Origin: Siphonodentalium dalli
Lineage: Eukaryota; Mollusca; Scaphopoda; Gadilida; Siphonodentaliidae
Assembly: GCA_032622095.1 (NCBI GenBank)
Contig: CP136069.1
Coordinates: forward strand, 15,298,450 to 15,362,449
Direction of reading: 5' to 3'
DNA: 64,000 nt
In this document: positions 11,301 through 23,300 of the stretch, piece after piece
Layout: each line of letters begins with the position of its first letter
Numbering within the stretch: the first letter of the stretch is position 1
Made by a program: the position numbers and the translations under genes
The notes under the pieces: model-generated
The model's input: the letters and a program-made list of their open reading frames with translations, nothing else
Database searches by the model: none
Told to the model about the DNA's origin: nothing

Positions 11301-14300
11301 CAGACTTATTTTGTAGGTTTAGTGCCAGGGAATATTACGTTTTTCATGGGCATCAAAATTATTACTATGAATACTTGGTGATAGTTTTGAGTTATAACAT
11401 GCCCCTAAGGTTTTATCCAGTTTGTTTTTAAATTCGCTATAGCATGCTTAAGCATACCCAAAACAAATTCAACCCAAAAAAATCTATAAAAAAAAAAATA
11501 TTTAGGGCCGATTTTACAGACCGTAAATTAGGGCCGATGAGATCGGCCCCTGGCACTGAAGTGGTTAAATAACCATAATTGTGGAATAAGAGTACATGTA
11601 CATGGTGGGAAATTGTGTCAAACAAAATAAGGATTGCAATAAAAATTTGTGACTAGGCCTCAAAATATGGTAGGAGACATTCGCATAATGAGGTCTCCAG
11701 CAGGCGAATTTGGTGATGCTACTCCAGTGGAAAGTATCTTTATTATCAAGTTAAGAAGTTTTTTAGATTCTTTAGAAAGATTCTTTTTCTTTTTTAGTTT
11801 AGTTTCTCTATATCCCCAAACTGGAAGATGACACAATGCATAATCGAGGTGCCCAATGGGTACACATCACCATCTTCACCATCTGAGAACTTAAATCTGT
11901 GTCTTGGACTCCCATAGCAGATAAGGCCATGCAGAATGAGGTCCCCAGATGTTTGACAATGCTATTCTGCTGTGTGGGATAACATTAATAAATTGGGGAT
12001 CTCATTCTGCAAATGTCCAGCCTCATATTTTGAGGTCTGTTTGTGATGTTGCTCCAATCCTGTGTCCACGGTAAAGGTGATGTGTGTCCACGGTAAAGGT
12101 GATGTGTGTCCATGGTAAAGGTGATGTGTGTCCACGGTGAAGGTGATGTGTGTCCACGGTAAAGGTGATGTGTGTCCACGGTGAAGGTGATGTGTGTCCA
12201 CGGTGAAGATGATGTGTGTCCACGGTAAAGGTGATGTGTGTCCACGGTGAAGGTGATGTGTGTCCACGGTGAAGGTGATGTGTGTCCACGGTGAAGGTGA
12301 TGTGTGTCCACGGTGAAGATGTGTGTCCACGGTAAAGGTGATGTGTGTCCACGGTGAAGGTGATGTGTGTCCACGGTGAAGGTGATGTGTGTCCACAGTA
12401 AAGGTGATGTGTGTCCACGGTGAAGGTGATGTGTGTCCACGGTGAAGATGATGTGTGTCCACGGTGAAGATGATGTGTGTCCACGGTGAAGGTGATGTGT
12501 GTCCATGGTGAAGGTGATGTGTGTCCACGGTGAAGATGATGTGTGTCCACGGTAAAGGTGATGTGTGTCCACGGTGAAGGTGATGTGTGTCCACGGTGAA
12601 GGTGATGTGTGTCCACAGTAAAGGTGATGTGTGTCCACGGTGAAGGTGATGTGTGTCCACGGTGAAGATGATGTGTGTCCACGGTGAAGATGATGTGTGT
12701 CCACGGTGAAGATGATGTGTGTCCACGGTGAAGGTGATGTGTGTCCACGGTGAAGGTGATGTGTCCACAGTGAAGGTGATGTGTGTCCACGGTGAAGGTG
12801 ATGTCTGGGGGCCATTGAAAATAGCTACAGAATGCCCATAAATAAACAAAAACAAAAAAACAATCCTGTGTCCACGGTGAAGGTGATGTCTGTCCACGGT
12901 GAAGGTGATGACTGTCCACGGTGAAGGTGATGTCTGTCCACGGTGAAGGTGATGACTGTCCACGGTAAAGGTGATGTGTGTCCACGGTGAAGGTGATGTG
13001 TGTCCACGGTAAAGGTGATGTGTGTCCACGGTGAAGATGATGTGCGTCCACGGTGAAGATGATGTGTGTCCACGGTGAAGATGATGTGTGTCCACTGTGA
13101 AGGTGATGTCTGGGGGCCATTGAAAATAGCTACAGAATGCCCATAAATAATCGACTCCTTAACCACAGCAGAATTATGGGTAACTTTTCAGGATTTAGTC
13201 GGAAAAATTCTGCTGTGGTTAAGGAGTTGGTTATTTAGGGCATTTCAGTAGCTAAGGCATTTTATTTTGTATTAGTTGGTTCTTTTTCATCTACCGGTAT
13301 CATTATTTATCTTCCAAATACAAAAAATATATTGTCTGTGCAAGTGGGCATTGGAAAGGCATAACCATAGATGATACAATGGTTTGGTTTAGACAATGAG
13401 ATTATACTATACAGCAAATATTTTATTTCCCCCAAACATTTTTATATATAAAAAAAAATTATAGCTGCTTTATTTTTATTATTTTTTCCTCCCACCTCCC
13501 CTACCTTTGAGCCAAAATAATCCGTAAACCAAGTAATATAAAATAAAATCGTGAACAAGGAATTTTTTGCGACATCAAAAACTAGATACATGTACAGTAT
13601 GTGAGCACTATATCAAACCATGTTTCTTAATCAGATTCATTATTCTCCTATCGTATCATTCTAGAAATCTGAATATGTTTCTAAAAAGCCAGGGGTTTGC
13701 CCCGGTACAGGGGCGCCCGAAGAGGGGGGGGCAGAGGGGGCAGCTGACCCCCTGCCCTTGACCAAGGGGGGCGAGCGGGGGCAGGACTTGCCCTTTTTCT
13801 GGAGACAGAAAATGCTTTTTGTGTGTTTATCTCGTGTTTTTATAGCAAAATGTGACTTTTTTGGTCCAAATACCACCAATTTCACAAGGAATATTAATTT
13901 TTTGTCAATTTTGCCACAATGAATTTGTGGTTATTTTCCCGAGTTTGCGGAGAAAATGCCCTTTTTGCGGAAAGTGCCTTTTTTGTAGGCTCTGCCCTTA
14001 TATGCTTCCGGCGCCCCTGCCCCGGTAGATAACACAATGAATCCAAACCATGGCATGAACCTTTCTTACATGTACATGTAGCTACTAAATGTTGATCTAA
14101 GCGCACAAAGTGAATAGAATGCGTGAACATGGTCCGGTGGTCACACAAACCATCCTATCTGGCTATTGATTCTCACATAAATGCACCTTGTCATGTAGCA
14201 TATTATGCACTGAACTGTTGTTTGGAAACAATTTTGTGTGATTGACTGAAAATGTTAATTGCGATTGCTTATTGAAGGTTACAATTCAACCCCAGTAACA

Positions 14301-17300
14301 TAATTACCATTGGGTTTGTTATTTAAGTCGATTAATATAGGTGGCAAGTCCAATATAAAAAAGTCATTATTGTATTGCATTTATTGATTTGGTTTTGATT
14401 ATTTTTTGTCTGTCATTATTTCGGCCGCTGAGGCATAACACGATGTTCCGAGTTTTCTATATCGTAGGAAAGAGTTAATTTTACTGGGAAATCCCTCCTT
14501 TGTAGAAAACATTGACCTTCACGATGCGATGTGAATCGCGATTTTGCTATCACGATACGATACGCATCAAGATGCAATTTTTTGGCAACTGACTGCTGTG
14601 AAAACTAGATGAACCACTTAATCATTTTTAGTATGTATATTCTCATCAGTGTTCACCTCAGCATATTCATTGAAGTAAACTTATTTACAAGACCTACATG
14701 TAACTAAAATGACCAAAATACATGGCCAGGTATTACAAGTAGACTATAATAACTAATACAGTCCCCAGATCTGCCCAGATGGGAAGTTTTTAGTAGAAAA
14801 GTTTAGATCTCTGACTATTGATAACTCTGCAGACATGTACATGTACATGACTTTTTTTTGCATCCCAATATGATGAATTGCATCGTGAACTTTAAATCGG
14901 AATCGCAATGAATCATTATGGCCCTGATAAACAACTAACAAACTTGGCCAGATACATAAATCAGGTTATACTGACTATCACCTTACTGACTGAGCCACCA
15001 GGGATCCAATCATGTTCTCTGCATTATCAGATCTACTCTGCTAATATTAACCCTTTTTATTCTAAATGGATTCTCCCATTTAGTTATAAAGGTATACATT
15101 GGAATGGTCTATTATTCCATTGGAGGGGTGTTCATAATAAATTAGCAGATGACAGTAAGATGAAAATATAAAGCAAGTGTTGAAGGATAATTCAAGGATT
15201 CATGTTTATTGGAGGGAATTGTTCAGATAATAAGTTCAACAAAGTTGAACTTATTATCTGAACATTTCCTATGGGAACTACTCGTCAATGAATATTTAGT
15301 ATAGAAAGGGTTAAACCTGCACTAGACGGTGTGTCTCTTGTTCCCTGTACCAGTGCATTCTCTTTTTATGCTAGTCTCCCATAGGTAGGGAGCCTCACAT
15401 ATATAAGAGAATACATTGGCCTAACATTATTTACATTGACCCCCTTGTACATGTAAGCCAGTGCATTCTCTCATATGCAAGGCTACCTATGGGAGACTCG
15501 CATATATAAGAGAATGCACTGGCACAGGATCTTTAATGCTGCACTAGCTTGGCTCCCATCATGAAAGAGTTAACTGAAGCTTGTTGGAATGCCAATAATG
15601 ATAATTCAGTAATGCCCAAAGTAATCGACTCCTTAACCACACCAGAATTATGGGTAACTTTTCAGGATTTAGTTGGAAATATGGCTTGTTGCCATTCATC
15701 GGAAAGCTCTCGGGGTTTTCCAACTAAATCCTGAAAAGTTACCCATAATTATGTTGTGGTTATGGAGTCGATTATTTAGGACATTACTGTAGCTCCTTTG
15801 CATTCAATGAGAGTCTAGATATTGAAGTTGTACTGTGACTAAAATTTCTAATCATTTGTTTGTTTTTCTCAACAGGGAAGTTCTTCTTCACCAGGCTTGT
15901 GAGCTACATGACGAGGTACCGTATGATTAACTGTCTGAAAATTCAAAGATACTTAATCCTTTCATAGCAGGAGCTTCCTGAATTTTTGCGAAATCCTGTG
16001 CCGATCAATTTTCTTACCATAGGTCGCCTCGCATATATAAGAGAATGCATTGGCCTAACAAATTTTATATTGTTAAAGAATTAAAGAACAATTGAGAAAA
16101 TCTATTTTTAATTGTTGAAAAATGTAAGAAATAATGACTAAAAATGATAACAATTGTTAAAGAATGTAAGAAAAAATGATAAAAATTGATAAAGAAAAAA
16201 ATATTAAAATTTATCAAAAGTTGTTAAAGAATCAGAAAGAATGTAAGAAAAATGATAAAAATTGTTAAAGATCGTAAGAAAAATTGTTAAAAAAATGATA
16301 AAAAATTGTTAGGCCAATGCATTAACTTATATATGCGAGGCGACCTATGGTGAAACTCGCATAAATAAGAGAATGCATTGGCACAGGGTCTTTAATGTTA
16401 TGCCAGCACAGCTCCTCTCAAGAAAGGGTTAATGTTTCTAGTGGGTAAAAATTAAATATAATAATGCCCTAATTAATCGACTCCATAACCACAGTAGAAT
16501 TATGGGTAATTTAGCAGGATTTAGTCGGAAATATGGCTTGTTGCTCGTAATCTGATTTTGGCTCGTAATCTGATTTTGGCAACAATCCATATTTCCGACT
16601 AAATCCTGAAAAATTACCCATAATTATGCTGTGGTTATGGAGTCGATTAATTAGGGCATTACTGTATAGTCGACATTAGAATCATGGGACCAAGTTTTTT
16701 TCAACTCATCCAGGCAGTGACCTCTCTTCATTTTATACTCCAACCTATAGGCTAGACAAAATTCCCTTCATCCAGTCCAGCTTGATACTGTACATGTATA
16801 TGACTGCATATAGTCATATTGTTTGTGTCATATATTCTGTGCTTAATTTTCCACAGGAATATCAGAAACGACTCGCATAAAGATTCATGTGACAAACACT
16901 GGCGAGAATCAAAATTGATTCACACAATTGGCAGCATCTGATTGGTGTAAAAAAAAACTATTTATCGTGGAAAAATATAGCAGCAATTCAGCTGAAACAG
17001 TGATAGATGTACATTTAGGTTGAAGGAAGTCGTGTTAATTGCAAAAAAAAAGTGCAGTATGGGAATCCATGCATTACCAGCTTCTGTACCCACACTCGCT
17101 CGGGGCTGTGGCTCTCGTAATCTGATTTTGTCACATCATGCTGATAATTTAATTAATAACTACCGAAATGATTTTGATTCTCCTCACTTCCAACAGATTT
17201 TAAGCCCTGATATTAACAGCTTACATATATTAATTTAACAATGTTAGTACATGTATTGCAATTAACCCTTTACCCAACAGAAGGGCCCTGTGCCAATGCA

Positions 17301-20300
17301 TTCTCTTATATATGCGAGTCGACCATAGGTCGCCTCGCATATATAAGAGAATGCATTGGCTTAACACATTAAAAATTATAAAATTGTTAAAGAATATAAG
17401 AAAAAATGGTAAAAAGTGTTAAAAAAAGTTTTTTTTTAGGCCAATGCATTCTCTTATATATGCGAGGCGACCTATGGTCGACTCGCATATATAAGAGAAT
17501 GCATTGGCACAGGGCATAACTGTAACTATCACAATGTGGTCAAGGAGCCGGTTCCAATGATATCCATATTTGTATGGTTCTATTGAGACAGACCGAAGAT
17601 ATTTTAGGCTGTTGAAGCTTTATTTGGCCGGTTTTGGCCGGTTTGTTGGGTAAAGGGTTAAGGTCTTTTTAAGATGGTGTGCAAAGTGAGCGAATTGTGT
17701 GATTCCTGTGGAAGGGATTTCAAGTTTCTGTGTTTTGTATCTAGAGTTTCCAATCCAGCTGTCTGTGAAATTAAGTTGTTATTCATTCACCAGATGAAAT
17801 AATTGTTCTCCATGGTAGGATCTTTAATGTGCGCACATTGTTGCAAACAGGACAGCCATTTAGCATTGGCTCCCGATCCGACAGTATTCCCAATCTAATG
17901 TAATCCCTGGTCATGTCGTTACGAGAGGAGCGGATGTACGAAATTCACACAGTACGTGTTTTTCAAATTTTGTCTGACATTCTTTTGCTTCCGGAATCGT
18001 TCTCAGAGCACTTGTTGTAGCATGGATTGTTGATTTGTGATGCCCATTGTAGTGGGAATGCAGATGGCAACATAAAGTACGACCGACAATCGGATTTTGA
18101 AACTTCAACTGGTGTCGAAGGTGTAGCTCAGTCAGCCCACAAACCAACTGAGCTATCTGCTCCTCCTAATTGTTATGCCATATCTTTGATTGTTTAGTTG
18201 AAAGATATTTCTTGGTTACTCTTTGTTTTTCCCTCACTCTGAGTCACTCAGTCATAAGAATCATGCAAATCACACAGAAAAATTACAAGCTAAGTCTGTG
18301 TCTCATAGTTACCAAATTAATTGATTTAACCCTTTACCCAACAAAATGGCCAAAAACGCCCAAATAAAGCTTCAACAGCCTAAAATAACTTCGGTCTGTC
18401 TCAATAACACCATACAAATATGGATATCATTGGAACCGGTTCATTGACCACATTGTGATGGTTACAGTTATGCCCTGTGTCAATGCATTCTCTTATATAT
18501 GCGAGTCGACCATAGGTCGCCTCGCATATATAAGAGAATGCATTGGCCTAAAAAAATTCTTTTTTAACACTTTTTACATTTTTCTTACTTTCTTTAACAA
18601 TTTTATAATTTTTTCTTACATTTCTTACATGTTAAGCCAATGCATTCTCTTATATATGCGAGGCGACCTATGGTCGACTCGCATATATAAGAGAATGCAT
18701 TGGCACAGGGTTGTTCTGTTGGGTAAAGGGTTAACATAGAGCACGACATATTAAGTGTTTATTGTCACATTTAAGATCTTTTTCAATATTTATTTGCAGT
18801 GGGTATGTGATTGTCAAGATTCTAGCTAAAGAGAATGCCATTCAAGATTGGAGGAAACTAATGGGACCAACCAAGGTTTTAAGGTAGATACTACAGTAAT
18901 ACCCTAAATAATCGACTCCTTAACCACAGCAGAATTATGGGTAACTTTTCAGGATTTTTAGTCGGAAATATGGCTTGTTGCCTTTCATCGGAAAGGTCTC
19001 ACTGGGAATGAGGTACCCAGATGGTGAATTTAGTGACGCTAAATCACATAGCAGGCTAGCATCACTAAATTCACCCTCTTGGGACCTCATTCTGCATGTC
19101 CTTATCTGCTATGAGAGACATAGACTCCGATTGAGGTTCCCAAATGGTGAATATTGTGATGTACACCCATTAGGAACCTTGATTATGCAATGTGTCGTCT
19201 GCCAATTTGGGGATATAGAGAAACTAAACTAAAAAGAAATAGAATCTATGTGAAGAAGGTTCTATAGAAACTTTCCTGAGAAGATGAGGCCTAAGCAGAA
19301 TGAGGTCCCCAGAGTGTGAATTTAGTGAATCTATCCACCTACATGTCGCTAAATTCACCCTCTGGGGACCTCATTCTGCAAATGACAGGCACACTAAACT
19401 CAGACTTGAATGACCATGCCATTCAGTAATATTAAGATTGCCCTTGAAAATGTTCTCATGTGGCATGTCTTATTTGTTTTCTGCAGTCTCGTTATTTTAC
19501 TTTATAGGACAGTGTTTGAAGAACCTGACAGTATAAGAGGGAGATATGGGCTTACAGACACCCGGAACTGCACCCATGGATCAGGTAGCTACAGTAATGC
19601 CCTAAATAATCGACTCCTTAACCACATCAGAATTATTGGTAATTTTGCAGGATTTAGTCGGAATTATGGCTTGTTGCCATTCTTCGGAAAGCTCTCAGTG
19701 AGAGCTTTCTGATTAATTGCAACAAGCCATATTTCTGACTAAATCTTGAAAAATAACCTATAATTCTGCTGTTTATTTCTTGATTTTGTTATTCGACTCG
19801 GCCACAAAATCAACAACCCACCACTCTACATTCAAGCATGGTTATATATAGTGTGTCTGACAGTTGCAGAATGGGGTCCCCAGAGGGTGAATTTAGTGAT
19901 ACCATGCTGCACAGCAGGCTAGCATCACCAAATTCACCATCTGGGACCTCATTCTGCTTAGGCATCATCTTCTGGGAAATATATATATATATAGTCTCAA
20001 ATTAACATTGTTTTTAGTTACTTTTTCACACTGAGAATGGGAAGCAGATTGAGACATTATATTTCCGAATGCACTTTATAAGCATACATGTACATATCTA
20101 ATTAGATTTACATGGCATTGATATAGTTATTAATATATGATAATGTTGAGTACATGGATCTGGTATATGAAATATGTTAATGATGAATTAATACATGTGT
20201 TAGGAGCATTTGGCTGCACAGACCAGTTTATATTCATCAGGAAGGCTTGAATGTACAGTAATTCCTGAAGTGTATGACCCTTTAACCACAGTAGAATTAT

Positions 20301-23300
20301 GGGAAATTATTCAGTATTTAGTCGAAAATATGGCTTGTTGTCATTCATCGGAAAGCTCACACCGAGCTCTCGATGAGAGCTTTCCGATGAATGTCAACAA
20401 GCTTAGCCATATTTCCAACTAAATCCTGAAACATTTCCCATAATTCTGCTGTGGTTAAAGGGTTTAGGGGTCGATTATTTAGGACATTACACTATGCACA
20501 GTTAACTCTTGAATAATTGGAATGAAGTAGTGTGAAGAATTTATAACGAACCAAAGCCAGACGCTTTGGGTCGTATATAGACTATATCTGATTTTATGAC
20601 GTCACCAATTATTATTTAATACGACACTCATGTTTTGAATTTTTGCGAGCACTTTTGTCGCACAGTAGATTGGTGGGCTTAAAGCATTAATGTCGTAATC
20701 TGAAATAAACGTCTGCGTCTTTCAATGGCTGCCATTCCAAAATGAGAGGAGTTACTATCGGAATTATGCACTGTGAAGTTCATTCGTAGCCGCGGTTTAC
20801 ATTTTATTGAGACCATAATTATTATACAGTTATCGCCCATGATTGAGTGAGACACAGGGATTTGTCGCCTGCTCGAGACCTGGAATGTCACCCGAGGGCC
20901 GCTAGGCCCGAGGGTAACATTCCAGGTCGAGAGCGGCGACAAATCCCCGTGTCTCACGAAAACAAGGGTGATAACTGTTTTGTTATCTGACAAAGGAGTA
21001 CGCACGAACCTCCTTAATAGCAGGCTTAAGTGCGTGCGTATATTCTTTAATCCAGTTCGAAGAGTTAATTTTATGTTGGAATCCTCGCATTTCAGAAAAT
21101 AAAACATTCACATTCTGGATCAATTAACACACCCATCATTTGCGCAGCTATTCTCCGGTCAGATTGCTGGTCGCATGGTGGGGATCGGTTCACGGAAAGA
21201 GGAGTAAAGCAATTTTGAAGTTGAGTAGCCATGCAGCGAAATGTTCGGTTTCATTCAAATGAGCGTAAAGACGCAGGCACACGTGTTAATTTCCAGAACG
21301 CTAAAATGTGAAACTAACACGTCGTAGTTGTGCAAAACGAAATTGACATATGTTACAGATTGTTACGCAACATAAGTGTATTCTTAAGTCTGAGGAATGT
21401 ATTGCCGAAAAGAAATAGTCAATTGATAAACAGTAAAGAGTGGCTATTTGATCTTTAGAGCTTATACATAAACGTATTTGTAATGTATGCACATCGTATG
21501 TGCAATTGTCTGCAGCACATACCAACTGCCTAATAAGGTTTATCTATTTGTCCCACGGTATTTATTATTGATACAAAAAGGTCCAATAGGAACATTACAC
21601 CTTATAACAGATTTGTGTCCGTGATAACACCATTTATTCTTAGCGTGCTTTAATTGCAAATTAAAAACACACAATTATGCAATTAACAAACACCACAGTT
21701 TGCGGTTGTTATGAAACAGTGGGGTTTATAAAAACAGTGTTTTCGGAAAGTATCAGAGAGCTGTGAGAGAATCTCTGCGCGTTGAGTTCTTAGTAGTTCT
21801 ATGTTTACTGGTAACAGCTGAGTGGTCAATAACTGAGAAAATGTTACCCTCGAGGGTAATAAGTGATTTACGGCCTGCCATGTGACGCACTCTCAGCCAA
21901 TCAGAAGAGAGGAAAATGGGATGAAGGATAACAAAACATATTATGGACTGTCAAATATTTGCATTGGAGTGGCCTAAAATATAAATGTTGCAATGGGAAA
22001 ATCTCAATCACTCTGGCTGGGCTGGAGACAATACTGGAATTGAAATCGAAATTCGTGATGCAAGTAAACATTATTATATCGCGTTTAAATTATCCTAATA
22101 TTACATAGTACATACGTGAATATGATAATCCTCAGATATCCTTCTATTTTCACGAATGAACAAACAGAAGATACATTCAGGTTATAAAAAATTTGGTCGA
22201 TGGTGAAAGCTATATGATGACGTTGTTCATCGAGTTTTGTTGAAATCGACATGATGACATTTTATGAATGATGAAATCGACAAGCTTCTTCGTGTAGTAC
22301 ACAGATCTCAATCGGATTGTGCACAAAGCGTCAATAATATAATGGTTAATTTCAGTAAAATACTCCCCTCTAGACAACAACCAACAGTCTTGACTTTTGA
22401 ATACTTTCAGTTTGATGTTGGTAATTTATATTCTATAATAATTTGTACAAAAGGAATGGCTTTTAAAGTTTTTTATTTAAGTTTTAAGTCCCGAGTCGGT
22501 GAGCTCGTAGTCTGTTTGCATTGTGAATCTCTGATTTCTCGCATGCCTTGATGATATGATTGACCTAATTTATACACAAAATTGCTATACGACCCACTCT
22601 GTCGATGAACCCTTGTGTATGTCTGGAGTGTAATATATCATAATCACACCACGATATAAGTCCTAAGTTAATCTTATTTGATTTGAATATGCTTCTATGA
22701 AGTTAATTTATAAGATTAACCCTTTACCCAACAGAACGGCCCTGTGCCAATGCATTCTCTTATATATGCGAGTCGACCATAGGTCGCCTCGCATATATAA
22801 GAGAATGCATTGGCTTAACACATATTAAAAATGATAAAATTGTCAAAGAATGTAGAAAAATATTATAAAAAATGTTAAAAAATGTAAGAAAAAATTATAA
22901 AATTGTTAAAGAATGTAAGAAAAAGTGTTAAAAAAGTTTTTTTTTAGGCCAATGCATTCTCTTATATATGCGAGGCGACCTATGGTCGACTCGCATATAT
23001 AAGAGAATGCATTGGCACAGGGCATAACAATAACCATCACAATGTGGTCAATGAACCGGTTCCAATGATATCCATATTTCTATGGTGTTATTGAGACAGA
23101 CCGAAGATATTTTAGGCTGTTGAAGCTTTATTTGGGCGTTTTTGGCCGGTTTGTTGGGTAAAGGGTTAAAAAAGACAGATATTCCTACTGAGCTTATGCA
23201 TGTGTTTTAGCTATGGTTCCTTAATTACGCTAGCGTATGGTCAACTTAGAATGCCTGTCCATTTTTTCCCTTCCAACAATATAAAAATTAGTTTCTTATC

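Noticed and set aside
11962-13166. Four long minus-strand ORFs (113-377 codons) rich in HTSPSPWTHITFTVDT
   Set aside because: They are translations of the 22-bp minisatellite in all three frames. There is no start context or non-repeat domain.
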